Below the pieces are notes generated by a model. The model worked only from the letters and a program-made list of their open reading frames with translations. It was not told the DNA's origin and searched no databases. DNA of 64,000 nucleotides. Source: Gottfriedia acidiceleris (GTDB taxonomy: Bacteria > Bacillota > Bacilli > Bacillales > Bacillaceae_G). Where the stretch lies: contig NZ_NESS01000014.1 in the NCBI RefSeq assembly GCF_002128425.1, positions 29,261 to 93,260 on the forward strand. Direction: 5' to 3'. The first letter of the stretch is position 1. Every line of letters starts with the position of its first letter. The position numbers and the translations under genes are program-made. Shown here piece by piece: positions 15,994 to 25,831 of this stretch.

Positions 15994-17274
15994 ATGACTG
16001 CTAAATGGGAAAAATTAGAAGCTAACGTTGGTCTATTAACTGTAGAAGTTGAAGCTTCTGAAGTAGATAAAGGTTTAGATGCAGCTTTCAAAAAAGTTGT
16101 AAAAACTATCAATGTACCGGGATTCCGTAAAGGTAAATTACCTCGCCCAATTTTCGAACAAAAATTTGGTATTGAAGCACTTTACAATGATGCTTTAGAT
16201 GTAATTTTACCAGAAGCTTACAGCAAAGCTGTTGAAGAAGTTGGTATTGAGCCAGTTGACCGTCCAGAAGTTGACGTTGAGCAAATGGAAAAAGGTAAAA
16301 CTTTAATCTTCAAAGCAAAAGTTACTGTAAAACCTGAAGTAAAATTAGGTGAGTATAAAGGCTTAGAAGTTGAAGAAATGGATGCAACTGTAACTGATGA
16401 AGACGTACAAGCTGAATTAACTAAATTACAAGAGCGTCAAGCTGAGTTAGTAGTTAAAGAAGATGGTACTGTTGAAAACGGTAATACAGCTGTAATTGAT
16501 TTCGAAGGTTTCGTTGATGGCGTAGCTTTCGAAGGTGGAAAAGGTGAAAACTATCCACTAGAAATCGGTTCAGGTTCTTTCATTCCAGGATTTGAAGAAG
16601 CTTTAATTGGCGCTAAATCTGGTGTAGAAACTGATGTTAATGTAACATTCCCAGAAGAATACCACAGTGCTGAATTAGCAGGGAAAGCTGCTACTTTCAA
16701 AGTAACTGTTCATGAAATTAAAGCGAAAGAACTTCCTGAGTTAAACGACGAGTTTGCTAAAGACGTAAATGACGAAGTAGAAACTTTAGAAGATCTTAAA
16801 GCTAAAATCAAAAATGACTTAGTTGAGTCTAAAAAAACACAAGCTGAAGGTAGCTTACGTGATGCTTTAGTTCAAAAAGCAGCTGAAAATGCTGAGGTCG
16901 AAATCCCAGACGTAATGTTCGAAAGCCAAGTTGACCGTATGGTTAAAGACTTTGAACAACGTATTGCTCAGCAAGGATTAAACTTAGAACTTTACTACCA
17001 ATTCACTGGTACTAAAGAAGAGGATCTTCGTGCTCAAATGCGTCAAGATGCTGAAGCTCGTGTAAGAATCGATTTAACAATCGATGCGATCATCGAAGCT
17101 GAAAAAATCGAAGCAACTGAAGAAGAAATGAACGAAGAATTAACTCGTTTATCTGAAATGTACAACATTCCTTCTGAGCAATTAGTAACTATGCTAGGTG
17201 GAACTGACGCTGTACGTGACGATATTCAAATCCGTAAAGCTGTTGAGTTATTAGTAGATAGCAGAAAAAAATAA
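15994..17274 (+). CDS. tig: Trigger factor (ribosome-associated chaperone and prolyl isomerase)
   Basis: Trigger factor binds ribosomal protein uL23 at the exit tunnel and shields nascent chains. The 426-residue protein has the N-terminal ribosome-docking motif GFRKGKLP (43-50), a central FKBP-type isomerase domain (about 155-245, with [16 protein letters not shown] and [10 protein letters not shown]) and the helical C-terminal chaperone domain. GGAGGG lies upstream of the ATG. Codon use looks biased and adapted, as expected for an abundant protein. It precedes clpX as in other Firmicutes. Confidence 0.98.
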   Translation: MTAKWEKLEANVGLLTVEVEASEVDKGLDAAFKKVVKTINVPGFRKGKLPRPIFEQKFGIEALYNDALDVILPEAYSKAVEEVGIEPVDRPEVDVEQMEKGKTLIFKAKVTVKPEVKLGEYKGLEVEEMDATVTDEDVQAELTKLQERQAELVVKEDGTVENGNTAVIDFEGFVDGVAFEGGKGENYPLEIGSGSFIPGFEEALIGAKSGVETDVNVTFPEEYHSAELAGKAATFKVTVHEIKAKELPELNDEFAKDVNDEVETLEDLKAKIKNDLVESKKTQAEGSLRDALVQKAAENAEVEIPDVMFESQVDRMVKDFEQRIAQQGLNLELYYQFTGTKEEDLRAQMRQDAEARVRIDLTIDAIIEAEKIEATEEEMNEELTRLSEMYNIPSEQLVTMLGGTDAVRDDIQIRKAVELLVDSRKK

Positions 17275-17298
17275 GCGTTAAATAAACATATATTGAAA

Positions 17299-17334
17299 AG
17301 ACAAGGCGCGAGATTTTTCGTGCCTTGTTTTTAA
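17299..17334 (+). terminator. tig terminator
   Basis: Arms ACAAGGCGCGA and TCGTGCCTTGT (one G-T wobble), followed by TTTTT. Confidence 0.88.
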
Positions 17335-17390
17335 ATAATGAAATATTTGGTAAAGAGAACTGTTTCCTTTAAAATACACATATACATATG

Positions 17391-17415
17391 TTAGAATCTG
17401 TTATACAGATTTTAA
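17391..17415. promoter_or_regulatory. Large imperfect palindrome upstream of clpX
   Basis: Arms TTAGAATCTGT and ACAGATTTTAA around TAT, with one mismatch in 11 base pairs. It lies before the clpX promoter with no T-tract suited to a terminator, so an operator or processed hairpin is possible. A second palindrome that shares the TTAGAAT end is at 17474-17493. Confidence 0.4.
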
Positions 17416-17473
17416 AAAATTATTGTGGCTATACTAAAAATAATTCTTTAAAAGAAGGATTATCTACTTTAGA

Positions 17474-17493
17474 TTAGAATATATATATTCTAA
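17474..17493. promoter_or_regulatory. Perfect 20-bp palindrome upstream of clpX
   Basis: TTAGAAT, ATATAT, ATTCTAA: fully self-complementary. Its centre is about 80 bases from that of the palindrome at 17391-17415, and it lies 30 bases before the -35 of the candidate clpX promoter. No known operator matches it. Confidence 0.4.
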
Positions 17494-17523
17494 AAATTTA
17501 AACAATTTTAGAGTAGTAATTAA

Positions 17524-17551
17524 TTGCTTTGTATATTTTGTGTGCTATCAT
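17524..17551 (+). promoter_or_regulatory. Candidate sigma-A promoter of clpX
   Basis: TTGCTT, a 16-base spacer, then TATCAT preceded by TGC (extended -10), ending 76 bases before the clpX start. Confidence 0.5.
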
Positions 17552-17627
17552 ATAGCTACAAGATACATATTTTTTTGGATTACATACATATTGAGTGTTT
17601 TTAGAAATTTTTAGAGGGAGTGAACAT

Positions 17628-18905
17628 ATGTTCAAATTTAATGAAGAAAAAGGACAGCTAAAATGTTCGTTCTGTGGGAAGTCACAGTCTCAGGTTAGAA
17701 AATTAGTTGCAGGACCTGGTGTATATATTTGTGACGAGTGTATTGAGCTTTGTACTGAAATTGTTCAAGAAGAACTTGCAAAAGAAGAGGAAGTAGAGTT
17801 TAAAGACGTTCCGAAACCGAAAGAAATTTGCGAAATTCTTGATGAATACGTTATTGGTCAGGACAATGCGAAAAAAGCCTTATCTGTTGCTGTATATAAT
17901 CACTACAAACGAATTAATTCAAATAGCAAAATTGATGAGGTTGAGCTATCAAAAAGTAATATTGCAATGATTGGGCCAACTGGTAGTGGTAAAACATTAT
18001 TGGCTCAAACTTTAGCAAGAATTTTAAATGTACCATTTGCAATTGCAGATGCAACTTCATTAACAGAAGCTGGATATGTTGGGGAAGATGTTGAAAACAT
18101 TCTTTTAAAATTAATCCAAGCAGCTGATTATGATGTAGAACGCGCTGAAAAAGGTATTATTTATATCGATGAAATTGATAAAGTTGCACGTAAGTCTGAA
18201 AACCCTTCTATTACACGTGACGTGTCGGGTGAAGGTGTTCAGCAAGCACTTTTAAAAATTCTTGAAGGAACCGTTGCAAGCGTACCTCCTCAAGGTGGTC
18301 GTAAGCATCCACATCAAGAATTCATTCAAATTGATACGACAAATATTTTATTTATTTGTGGTGGAGCATTTGATGGCATCGAACAAATTATCAAACGTCG
18401 TTTAGGTAAAAAGGTAATTGGTTTCAGTGGTGATTCTGAAAAGAGCGATTTAAACTCAAAAGAAATCTTAAACCATGTATTACCAGAAGACCTATTACGC
18501 TTTGGTTTAATTCCAGAGTTCATCGGTCGTTTACCAGTTTTAGCTAATTTAGAGCAACTTGATGAAGCATCATTAGTTGAAATTTTAACTAAACCAAAAA
18601 ATGCTTTAATTAAGCAATATCAAAAATTACTAGAACTTGATCAAGTTGAACTTGAGTTTGAGGATAACGCACTTACTGAAATTGCTAAAAAAGCAATTGA
18701 GCGTAAAACTGGAGCTCGTGGATTACGTTCGATCATTGAAGGGCTTATGTTAGATATCATGTTTGAATTACCTTCTCGAGAAGATATTCAAAAATGTATT
18801 ATCTCAGCAGAAACTGTTAAAACTGGAGCAGCTCCTAAGCTTGTCTTAGAAGATGGAACAGAGTTAGAGTTAAAGAATAAAGAAAAGAAAAATAAATTAG
18901 CTTAA
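17628..18905 (+). CDS. clpX: ATP-dependent unfoldase subunit ClpX
   Basis: ClpX unfolds substrates and feeds them to ClpP. The 425-residue protein has the N-terminal zinc-binding domain (Cys13, Cys16, Cys35, Cys38), Walker A GPTGSGKT (116-123), Walker [10 protein letters not shown], the [24 protein letters not shown] segment, the ClpP-contact IGF loop (KKVIGFSG) and the sensor [12 protein letters not shown]. The ATG at 17628 follows GAGGGAG and matches known ClpX N-termini; an earlier in-frame ATG would add 11 unrelated residues. Confidence 0.98.
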   Translation: MFKFNEEKGQLKCSFCGKSQSQVRKLVAGPGVYICDECIELCTEIVQEELAKEEEVEFKDVPKPKEICEILDEYVIGQDNAKKALSVAVYNHYKRINSNSKIDEVELSKSNIAMIGPTGSGKTLLAQTLARILNVPFAIADATSLTEAGYVGEDVENILLKLIQAADYDVERAEKGIIYIDEIDKVARKSENPSITRDVSGEGVQQALLKILEGTVASVPPQGGRKHPHQEFIQIDTTNILFICGGAFDGIEQIIKRRLGKKVIGFSGDSEKSDLNSKEILNHVLPEDLLRFGLIPEFIGRLPVLANLEQLDEASLVEILTKPKNALIKQYQKLLELDQVELEFEDNALTEIAKKAIERKTGARGLRSIIEGLMLDIMFELPSREDIQKCIISAETVKTGAAPKLVLEDGTELELKNKEKKNKLA

Positions 18906-18908
18906 GTT

Positions 18909-18942
18909 AAAAAACCAAATGCATTTGCATTTGGTTTTTTTA
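18909..18942 (+). terminator. clpX terminator
   Basis: Arms AACCAAATGC and GCATTTGGTT around ATTT, followed by TTTTTT. Confidence 0.88.
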
Positions 18943-19019
18943 TTTTGTTTTTTTAAGTCAGCTTCCCTTTCCCTATGTCCTGTACGCCCTAGATACTGCT
19001 CTTTAATTTTAAAAATTTG

Positions 19020-19049
19020 GTTTATCCTTCCATTTCAAGGGCGATACTA
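19020..19049 (+). promoter_or_regulatory. Candidate sigma-F promoter of lonB
   Basis: GTTTA, a 15-base spacer, then GGCGATACTA. Both parts fit the forespore sigma-F pattern (GYWTA and GGnRAnAnTW). It ends 33 bases before the lonB start; B. subtilis lonB is under sigma-F. Confidence 0.6.
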
Positions 19050-19082
19050 AAAGTAATTTCTACTTCAGTGGAGGGGTAAAGA

Positions 19083-20789
19083 ATGAGTTTAACAACAATT
19101 ATATTATTAGCTCAATTAGCATTAGGTACAATCGTTGCTTTGTATTTTATTCATTTATTAAAGGGTCAACGAACAACAAAAGTTTCGATTGACAGAGAAT
19201 CAAAAAAAGAAATGGAGCAGTTACGTAAATTAAAATCAATTTCTTTAACTGTTCCGTTAGCAGAGAGAGTTAGACCGACCACTTTTGATGATATTGTTGG
19301 TCAAGAGGATGGAATAAAAGCTTTAAAAGCTTCACTTTGCAGTGCTAATCCTCAGCATGTAATAATCTATGGACCACCTGGTATCGGGAAAACGGCAGCA
19401 GCTAGACTTGTATTAGAAGAAGCGAAAAAGAGCCCGAATACTCCTTTTAAACAAGATGCAGTATTTATCGAATTAGACGCTACAACTGCTAGGTTTGATG
19501 AAAGAGGTATCGCGGATCCTTTAATTGGTTCAGTGCACGATCCAATCTATCAAGGTGCAGGTGCGATGGGGCAAGCAGGCGTTCCTCAACCTAAAAAAGG
19601 GGCGGTAACCGACGCGCATGGAGGAATTTTATTTATTGATGAAATTGGGGAGCTTCATCCAATTCAAATGAATAAAATGCTGAAAGTACTTGAAGACCGT
19701 AAAGTTAAATTTGAAAGTGCTTACTACCAAGAAGAAAATCCTTCAATACCAGCACATATTCATGAAATTTTTAAACACGGATTACCAGCAGATTTCAGAT
19801 TAGTCGGTGCAACAACAAGATCTCCTGAAGATATACCACCTGCAATTCGTTCACGTTGTTTAGAAATATTTTTTAGAGAATTAGAACAGGATGAAATTCA
19901 AGCAGTAGCTAAAAATTCTGCTGAAAAAATTGAATTAAGCATATCTGAAAAAGCTTTGGAATTAGTAGGTACATATGCAAAAAATGGTCGGGAAGCGATT
20001 AACTTAATTCAGTTAGCTGGAGGTATGGTTTTAACTTCTGGTCGAAAAGAATTAATAGAAGATGATATTGGGTGGGTTGTTTCCGTAAGTAGATTATCAC
20101 CAAGACTAGTAAACAAGATTCCAGAAGCTCCAACTGTAGGATTGGTAAACGGCTTGGCAGTTTATGGAGCTAATATTGGCGCTCTATTACCGATTGAAGT
20201 AATTGCTATGAATGCTAAGGAAATCGGTAAAGGTTCAATTACAATAACTGGAATTGCTGAAGAAGAAAGCTTAGGTAATCAAGCTAAATCTATTCGTAGA
20301 AAAAGTATGGCGAAAGGATCCTTAGAAAATGTAACGACAATCTTACGAAAAATTGGTGTACCAATCGATGATTTTACGATTCACATTAATTTTCCAAGTG
20401 GCGCATTAATTGATGGACCATCTGCAGGGATTGCCATGGTTGTAGGGATTTTTTCAGCTGTAAATAATGTTCCAGTTTTAAATACAATCGCTTTAACTGG
20501 TGAAATGAGCATACAAGGTGATGTGAAGCCTGTAGGCGGTGTTCCAGAAAAAGTTAAGGCGGCTATTAAAGCAGGGGCAACCAAAATTATTATACCGAAA
20601 GAGAATGATCAAGCTTCATTACATCAAAATAAAGATGTAGAAATATTAGCAGTAGATCGTATTGAAAAAGTTCTTCATGAAGTCTTTAAAGATAACTGGA
20701 AATTTGAATTACCAGAACTACCAACTCAAACAAAAACAGATTTCCAACAATTAACATTGTTTGAGGAGAATCAATCGCAATCTATGTAG
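19083..20789 (+). CDS. lonB: Forespore ATP-dependent protease LonB
   Basis: LonB is a Lon-like protease made in the forespore. The 568-residue protein has one N-terminal membrane segment (about 3-25) instead of a Lon substrate-binding domain. It also has a AAA+ module with Walker A GPPGIGKT (97-104) and Walker B ILFIDEIGELHP, and a C-terminal Lon protease domain with the Ser447-Lys490 dyad (DGPSAG and the PEK-VKAAIKAG segment). The Ser-Lys spacing of 43 equals that of E. coli Lon. A sigma-F-like promoter precedes it, and it lies directly before lonA as in B. subtilis. Confidence 0.96.
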   Translation: MSLTTIILLAQLALGTIVALYFIHLLKGQRTTKVSIDRESKKEMEQLRKLKSISLTVPLAERVRPTTFDDIVGQEDGIKALKASLCSANPQHVIIYGPPGIGKTAAARLVLEEAKKSPNTPFKQDAVFIELDATTARFDERGIADPLIGSVHDPIYQGAGAMGQAGVPQPKKGAVTDAHGGILFIDEIGELHPIQMNKMLKVLEDRKVKFESAYYQEENPSIPAHIHEIFKHGLPADFRLVGATTRSPEDIPPAIRSRCLEIFFRELEQDEIQAVAKNSAEKIELSISEKALELVGTYAKNGREAINLIQLAGGMVLTSGRKELIEDDIGWVVSVSRLSPRLVNKIPEAPTVGLVNGLAVYGANIGALLPIEVIAMNAKEIGKGSITITGIAEEESLGNQAKSIRRKSMAKGSLENVTTILRKIGVPIDDFTIHINFPSGALIDGPSAGIAMVVGIFSAVNNVPVLNTIALTGEMSIQGDVKPVGGVPEKVKAAIKAGATKIIIPKENDQASLHQNKDVEILAVDRIEKVLHEVFKDNWKFELPELPTQTKTDFQQLTLFEENQSQSM

Positions 20790-20796
20790 ATAAAAA

Positions 20797-20892
20797 TAAG
20801 TGTTCGAATCATTTCATTTTGAATAAATAAAGAATACAAACTATTTTTGGATTCTATTTTTCAATGAAGTGAACGAACACTTTTTATTTTGT
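20797..20892 (+). terminator. Long stem-loop terminator of lonB
   Basis: Outer arms AAGTGTTCG and CGAACACTT (20798-20806, 20874-20882), extended inward by an imperfect TCATTTCATT / AATGAAGTGA match and an inner AGAAT/ATTCT. It is followed by TTTTATTTT. Confidence 0.75.
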
Positions 20893-21110
20893 AGTAATAA
20901 TCATATATGCTTTAATCTTATTACAAGTCTTACTTCGTATTTCTAGTTAAAATCAAGATAATCGCTAAAAACGTTAAATTATGCTATGTTCTAGGCAATT
21001 AGTGCTTGATTATGTCTCTTCTTTATTTCTTTTAATGCATATCATTGTAAATGATATATATGTTAAGGTAAAATAACTAGATAGAATGAAAAACATGGAG
21101 GTGTAACGTA
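20893..21110. other. lonA upstream region
   Basis: AT-rich. A candidate sigma-A promoter, TTGTAA (21045-21050), 18-base spacer, TAAAAT (21069-21074), lies before the GGAGGTG ribosome site. It overlaps the short inverted repeat ATATCATT-GTA-AATGATAT at 21039-21057. No CtsR direct repeat or CIRCE inverted repeat was seen. Confidence 0.5.
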
Positions 21111-23435
21111 ATGAATGTTACAAAAGAAAAAGTTGTACCCCTCCTACCTTTAAGAGGAATTAGTGTATTTCCTGCCACTATTGCACATCTAGATGTAGGA
21201 AGAACGAAATCGATAAAAGCTATACAAGAAGCTGATGAATTAGATCATTTAATTTTTGTTGTTACTCAAATAGATGCAGATACTGAAAATCCAAAGATAG
21301 ACGAATTGTACCAATTTGGAACTTTAGCTAAATTAACACAAAAAATTACACTTCCAAATGGCACTGTTCGTATTACTGTCGAAGGGTTACACAGAGGAAA
21401 AATCAAATCAATTATTGATCAAAATGATTTCTTAACTGCAAAGGTAGAAGAATATCCAGATGTAGAAGACGAATCTAAAGAGCTTCGTGCTTTAATGAGA
21501 ACTTTATTGCAGCACTTTAAACAATATAGTAAATTATCAAAGCGAATTTTGCCAGAGACAATTGCTTCAATTGTTAAGCAAGACCGTCCAGGTAAACTTG
21601 CAGATGCAATGATCGATTCAATTCCATTAAGGGAAGAAGAAAAACAAAAAATTTTAGCAACTATCGATGTTACTGAAAGAATACATATTATCTTGAATTT
21701 CCTTCAAGATGAAAAAGAATTATTAAAGCTTGAGGAAAAAATTGGCCTACAAGTTAAGAAAAATATTGATAAAACTCAAAAAGAATATTTCTTAAGAGAG
21801 CAACTAAAGGTTATTCAACGTGAACTAGGTGATCGTGAAGGTAAAACCGAAGAGGTTGATAAGTTTTTAACAAAAATTGAAGAGGCAAATATGCCTGAAG
21901 AAACAAAGGAAGTAGTATTAAAAGAATTAGCTAGATATGAGAAGCTACCACCTAATGCTGCAGAAGCGGGTGTAGTTCGTACATATTTAGATTGGATGGT
22001 AGCTCTACCGTGGTCTAAGCAAACAGAGGATACACTGGATATACATCGTTCCGAAAAGATACTGAATAATGAACATGAAGGTCTTGAAAAAGTAAAAGAA
22101 AGAATATTAGAATATCTAGCTGTTCAACAGCTTACGAATTCATTACGTGGTCCAATTTTATGTTTAGCTGGTCCTCCTGGAGTTGGTAAAACATCTTTAG
22201 CGAAATCAATCGCAAACGCATTGTCTAGAAACTTTGTACGTGTTTCTCTAGGTGGTGTAAGAGATGAATCAGAGATAAGAGGACATAGAAGAACATACAT
22301 CGGAGCTATGCCAGGTCGAATTATCCAAGGTATGAAGAAAGCAGGAACAAATAACCCTGTATTCTTACTTGATGAAATTGATAAAATGTCGAGCGATTTT
22401 AGAGGAGATCCAGCATCAGCAATGTTAGAAGTATTGGACCCAGAACAAAATAATACTTTTAGTGATCATTACATCGAAGAGCCATTTGATTTATCTCAAG
22501 TTTTATTTGTTGCCACTGCAAATGATTTATCAACAATTCCAGGTCCATTACGTGATCGAATGGAGATTATTACTTTATCTGGATATACTGAACTTGAAAA
22601 AGTTAATATAGCTAAAAAACATTTATTCCCTAAAAAGTTAGCAGAGCATGGCTTAAATAAATCTACTGTACAAATTCGTGAAAGTGCACTCTCTGCAATT
22701 ATTCGTCATTATACACGTGAAGCAGGAGTAAGATCATTAGAACGAGTTCTAGCGAAATTATGTAGAAAAGCTGCTAAATTGATTGTTTCAAACGAAAGAC
22801 AAAAAATAATATTTACCGATAAAAATATTGAAGAATTTTTAGGTAAGAAAACATTCTCTTATGGTCAAATGGAAAGTGAAGACCAGATTGGTGTAGCTAC
22901 AGGTTTAGCATATACTGCATTTGGTGGAGACACACTTTCTATTGAAGTATCACTATATCCTGGAAAGGGTAAGCTAACTTTAACTGGTAAGCTAGGGGAT
23001 GTAATGAAGGAGTCAGCACAAGCTGCGTTTAGCTATATTCGCTCAAAGGCAGAAGAACTGAATATTGACCAAAACTTCCATGAGAAATATGATATTCATA
23101 TTCATGTCCCAGAAGGTGCGGTTCCAAAAGATGGTCCTTCAGCAGGTATAACGATGGCAACAGCATTGATTTCGGCATTAACAAATAAACCAATCCGTAA
23201 AGAGGTTGGAATGACTGGTGAAATCACATTACGTGGTCGCGTATTACCAATTGGTGGATTAAAAGAAAAAATGCTTAGTGCGCATCGTGCAGGTTTAACG
23301 ACTGTGATCATACCAAAAGAAAACGAAAAAGATTTAGAAGATGTACCACCAATGGTGAAAGAAGGTTTAACTGTTATACCTGTTTCCCATTTAGATGAAG
23401 TGCTTGCGCATGCAATAGTAGGAGTGAAAAAATGA
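21111..23435 (+). CDS. lonA: ATP-dependent protease La (LonA)
   Basis: The general cytoplasmic Lon protease for damaged and regulatory proteins, 774 residues. It has the N-terminal LON substrate domain ([24 protein letters not shown] onward, about 10-200), a helical linker, a AAA+ module with [15 protein letters not shown] and VFLLDEIDK, and the protease domain with Ser677 (DGPSAG) and Lys720 (GGLKEK), 43 apart as in E. coli. AGGTG lies upstream of the ATG. Its stop overlaps the engB start (ATGA). Confidence 0.98.
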   Translation: MNVTKEKVVPLLPLRGISVFPATIAHLDVGRTKSIKAIQEADELDHLIFVVTQIDADTENPKIDELYQFGTLAKLTQKITLPNGTVRITVEGLHRGKIKSIIDQNDFLTAKVEEYPDVEDESKELRALMRTLLQHFKQYSKLSKRILPETIASIVKQDRPGKLADAMIDSIPLREEEKQKILATIDVTERIHIILNFLQDEKELLKLEEKIGLQVKKNIDKTQKEYFLREQLKVIQRELGDREGKTEEVDKFLTKIEEANMPEETKEVVLKELARYEKLPPNAAEAGVVRTYLDWMVALPWSKQTEDTLDIHRSEKILNNEHEGLEKVKERILEYLAVQQLTNSLRGPILCLAGPPGVGKTSLAKSIANALSRNFVRVSLGGVRDESEIRGHRRTYIGAMPGRIIQGMKKAGTNNPVFLLDEIDKMSSDFRGDPASAMLEVLDPEQNNTFSDHYIEEPFDLSQVLFVATANDLSTIPGPLRDRMEIITLSGYTELEKVNIAKKHLFPKKLAEHGLNKSTVQIRESALSAIIRHYTREAGVRSLERVLAKLCRKAAKLIVSNERQKIIFTDKNIEEFLGKKTFSYGQMESEDQIGVATGLAYTAFGGDTLSIEVSLYPGKGKLTLTGKLGDVMKESAQAAFSYIRSKAEELNIDQNFHEKYDIHIHVPEGAVPKDGPSAGITMATALISALTNKPIRKEVGMTGEITLRGRVLPIGGLKEKMLSAHRAGLTTVIIPKENEKDLEDVPPMVKEGLTVIPVSHLDEVLAHAIVGVKK

Positions 23436-24016
23436 AAGTAACAACAGCGGATATTGTCATTAGTGCAGTCCGACCAAATCAATATCCAGATACACAATTT
23501 CCTGAAATCGCTTTGGCAGGTCGTTCAAATGTTGGGAAATCTTCATTTATAAATAAAATGTTAAATCGTAAGGCATTAGCCAGAACATCATCAAAACCTG
23601 GAAAAACTCAAACATTAAATTTCTTTCTAATTAATGAACAGCTTTTCTACGTTGACGTTCCAGGTTATGGTTATGCTAAAGTTTCTAAAAAGGAACGAGA
23701 AGCATGGGGTAAAATGATTGAAACATATATTACAACTCGTGAGCAATTAAGAGCTGTTATATTATTAGTTGATCTACGTCATTCACCAACTGAAGATGAT
23801 GTAATGATGTATGATTTCTTAAAGCATTACTCAATCCCAGTCATTATCGTAGCAACAAAAGCAGATAAAATCCCTAAAGGAAAATGGGATAAACATGCAA
23901 AAGTAGTTCGTGAAAAGTTACAGATTGAAGAAGGAGATGAATTAATTTTATTCTCATCTGAAACTGGTATGGGTAAAGAAAAAGCATGGTCAGTAATTGA
24001 TCGTATGTGTAAATAA
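23432..24016 (+). CDS. engB: Ribosome biogenesis GTPase EngB (YsxC)
   Basis: A 194-residue essential GTPase for 50S subunit assembly. G1 is GRSNVGKSS (30-38), the G2 region is [15 protein letters not shown]3 is DVPGYG, G4 is TKAD and G5 is FSSETG. It overlaps the lonA stop by four bases, as in B. subtilis. A strong bidirectional terminator follows. Confidence 0.97.
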   Translation: MKVTTADIVISAVRPNQYPDTQFPEIALAGRSNVGKSSFINKMLNRKALARTSSKPGKTQTLNFFLINEQLFYVDVPGYGYAKVSKKEREAWGKMIETYITTREQLRAVILLVDLRHSPTEDDVMMYDFLKHYSIPVIIVATKADKIPKGKWDKHAKVVREKLQIEEGDELILFSSETGMGKEKAWSVIDRMCK

Positions 24017-24052
24017 AAAATGCTGGTGGCTAAAAGGCCACCAGCATTTTTT
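24015..24052. terminator. Bidirectional terminator between engB and the K+ channel gene
   Basis: Perfect 11-bp arms ATGCTGGTGGC and GCCACCAGCAT (24019-24029, 24036-24046), with A-rich and T-rich flanks. It touches the stop codon of the reverse-strand gene. Confidence 0.9.
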
Positions 24053-25083
24053 TATAAAGCTTTTTTTATCTTTTTTAATAAATTTTCTTCACAATAAATG
24101 TATAAGCGGTCAGAAGAATTTAATCTATAATCTCTTAGCTTTGGAATATTTAACTGTTCATTTATTGCTAACAAAGTTGCTCCTTTTTCAAATAATTGTA
24201 AATAGGCATCTTCGTAAGTTTTCCATTCTTTATTAGGTTCTATTACATGGATATTGCTTCCGTCAAACTTTGTATTTAAAAAATGCCTAAATATTGTTGA
24301 AGTTCCAGGATGCAATGTTGTCTTAGCGATTAGTCGTGAAACAGATTCATATGATAATACAAAATCATCTACATTTACATGCTTAAAATTAACGATATGA
24401 CTTTCTTTCGATATCTCGACAATTGTATGAATAGGTTTTTTATTCGTAGTTGATAGTGATTCGACTGCAGAAGCGATTAAAAGAGTTTTCCCATCTTTTA
24501 ATACACTGTCTTCAATTGTAGAATCTGCAAATATACATACCCGTTTTGCCTTAAATATATTGGCCTTTAGTAACGTACTTTCGATTGAAGGGTCTCCTTG
24601 AATAAAATGAACTTGAGGATGCTCGTAAGGTGATGTTTCTAGATTTTCAATTAATACAATTTTTGCATTTGGTGAAGAATCGAATAGTTCCTCAATAGCA
24701 TCTCTTGTTTTTTTAGACCAACCAATGTAAATAAAGTGATCATGATCCTTATACATAATTCTTCCCTCCAACTTTAAACGATGATATTTAGAAAAGGAAT
24801 CAACAGTTTTAGATACTAGTAAGCCTATAATACCGACTCCGAAAATAAATAAAAACATTCCTAAGCATTTTCCTGCAATTGTTTTTGGAAAGAAATCTCC
24901 ATAGCCTACGGTCGTCAAAGTAGTCATTGTCCACCACAAACCATCGAATAAAGTTGGAAAGGTTTGTGGTTCTAAAATATGTATAGTAATTGAACCAAAA
25001 GAAACAATTAAAATAGATAGAATTAAAATTGAAACATAATTAAAAGATACAAACTTTTTCCATATTGCAAGGAAGTATAACAA
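24052..25083 (-). CDS. Potassium channel with RCK (TrkA-N/C) domains, YugO-like
   Basis: A 343-residue two-helix K+ channel. There is a membrane segment at about 15-36, a pore loop with selectivity filter TVGYGD (58-63) and a second helix ending near 95. A cytoplasmic RCK module follows, with FIYIGWSKKTRDAIEEL and IQGDPSIESTLLKANIFKAKRVCIFADS. The start is TTG at 25081-25083, with AAGGAGG 7 bases upstream; no ATG nearby has such a site. In B. subtilis YugO supports K+ efflux and biofilm signalling. The first ligand-binding Gly of the RCK Rossmann motif is modified (GWSKKT), so the ligand is uncertain. Confidence 0.92.
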   Translation of the reverse strand: MLYFLAIWKKFVSFNYVSILILSILIVSFGSITIHILEPQTFPTLFDGLWWTMTTLTTVGYGDFFPKTIAGKCLGMFLFIFGVGIIGLLVSKTVDSFSKYHRLKLEGRIMYKDHDHFIYIGWSKKTRDAIEELFDSSPNAKIVLIENLETSPYEHPQVHFIQGDPSIESTLLKANIFKAKRVCIFADSTIEDSVLKDGKTLLIASAVESLSTTNKKPIHTIVEISKESHIVNFKHVNVDDFVLSYESVSRLIAKTTLHPGTSTIFRHFLNTKFDGSNIHVIEPNKEWKTYEDAYLQLFEKGATLLAINEQLNIPKLRDYRLNSSDRLYIYCEENLLKKIKKAL

Positions 25084-25131
25084 AGATGTTCCTCCTTTTA
25101 AAACTGCTAGTTTATGTATAAAAAAGTATGT

Positions 25132-25614
25132 TTATTTTTTAGAAAATAGAAGATATAATCCGATAACAGCAATCAATATTGGCCAATATTGCTGGAAATA
25201 CGAGACTTGTGATTGGAGCGAACTAAGCATTGTTGCAAGCTTTTCATTAAAAAGGAAAAATAAAGACATAATAAATAATAGTAAACCAGGTAATAGATCA
25301 CCTTTTCCTTTTCGAGATTGTAGTAACATTCCAATTGAAATGATGAGTGTAAGAACGGACCAGTGGTTTGGCCAATTTTGAAAATGTTCAATGGCATAAA
25401 AATGAATTCCAAATCCAAGAACTACAATTCCCGGAAATACATAGTGAGTTTCTCTTCCTTTAAAAGCTTGAACAAGAAGTGCAATACCTGTAATCAAGAT
25501 TGGAGTCGTCCAAAATGTAAAAATGTGTAAAGCTGGGACTTGCCATTTTGAAATAAGATAATAAATCCCAAAGCCAATTAATAGAATTCCAATAAATAAT
25601 CGATTTTTTTTCAT
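25132..25614 (-). CDS. Small membrane protein with LiaI/LiaF-like transmembrane region
   Basis: A 160-residue protein with about six short hydrophobic segments in pairs, such as FIGILLIGFGIYYLIS, FWTTPILITGIALLVQAF, VFPGIVVLGFGIHFYAI and YWPILIAVIGLYLLFSKK. These resemble the LiaI-LiaF-like transmembrane region family. AGGAG precedes the ATG. It lies 48 bases upstream of the K+ channel gene on the same strand and may be co-transcribed. Its function is unknown; a link to envelope stress is suggested only by the family. Confidence 0.75.
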   Translation of the reverse strand: MKKNRLFIGILLIGFGIYYLISKWQVPALHIFTFWTTPILITGIALLVQAFKGRETHYVFPGIVVLGFGIHFYAIEHFQNWPNHWSVLTLIISIGMLLQSRKGKGDLLPGLLLFIMSLFFLFNEKLATMLSSLQSQVSYFQQYWPILIAVIGLYLLFSKK

Positions 25615-25831
25615 AGCAACTCCTGTTTAACATTATTTGTAATCACTTTTATTTTAAAATTATTGTATAATAAAATTTGTGTACATTTAATAGTATAAAT
25701 CGGATTAAAAATTCTACAAAATATTACATTTATGATAGCATATTGATGTAGAACATAGATATGATATTTTGCTAAGTAAAGATAGATATAAAACAAAAGC
25801 TTGAACAAAGTTTTTAGGGGGGCTTTAGGGC

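Noticed and set aside
18961..19010. Pyrimidine-rich block resembling one at 32165-32215 (CGCCCT ... TACT-CTCTT-AATTTT)
   Set aside because: The shared words are short and low complexity; I could not align the blocks convincingly as a repeat.
25650..25680. Possible PerR box before hemA (ATTAT-TGT-ATAAT)
   Set aside because: The arms and spacing differ from the TTATAATnATTATAA consensus, and such AT-rich matches are expected by chance here.
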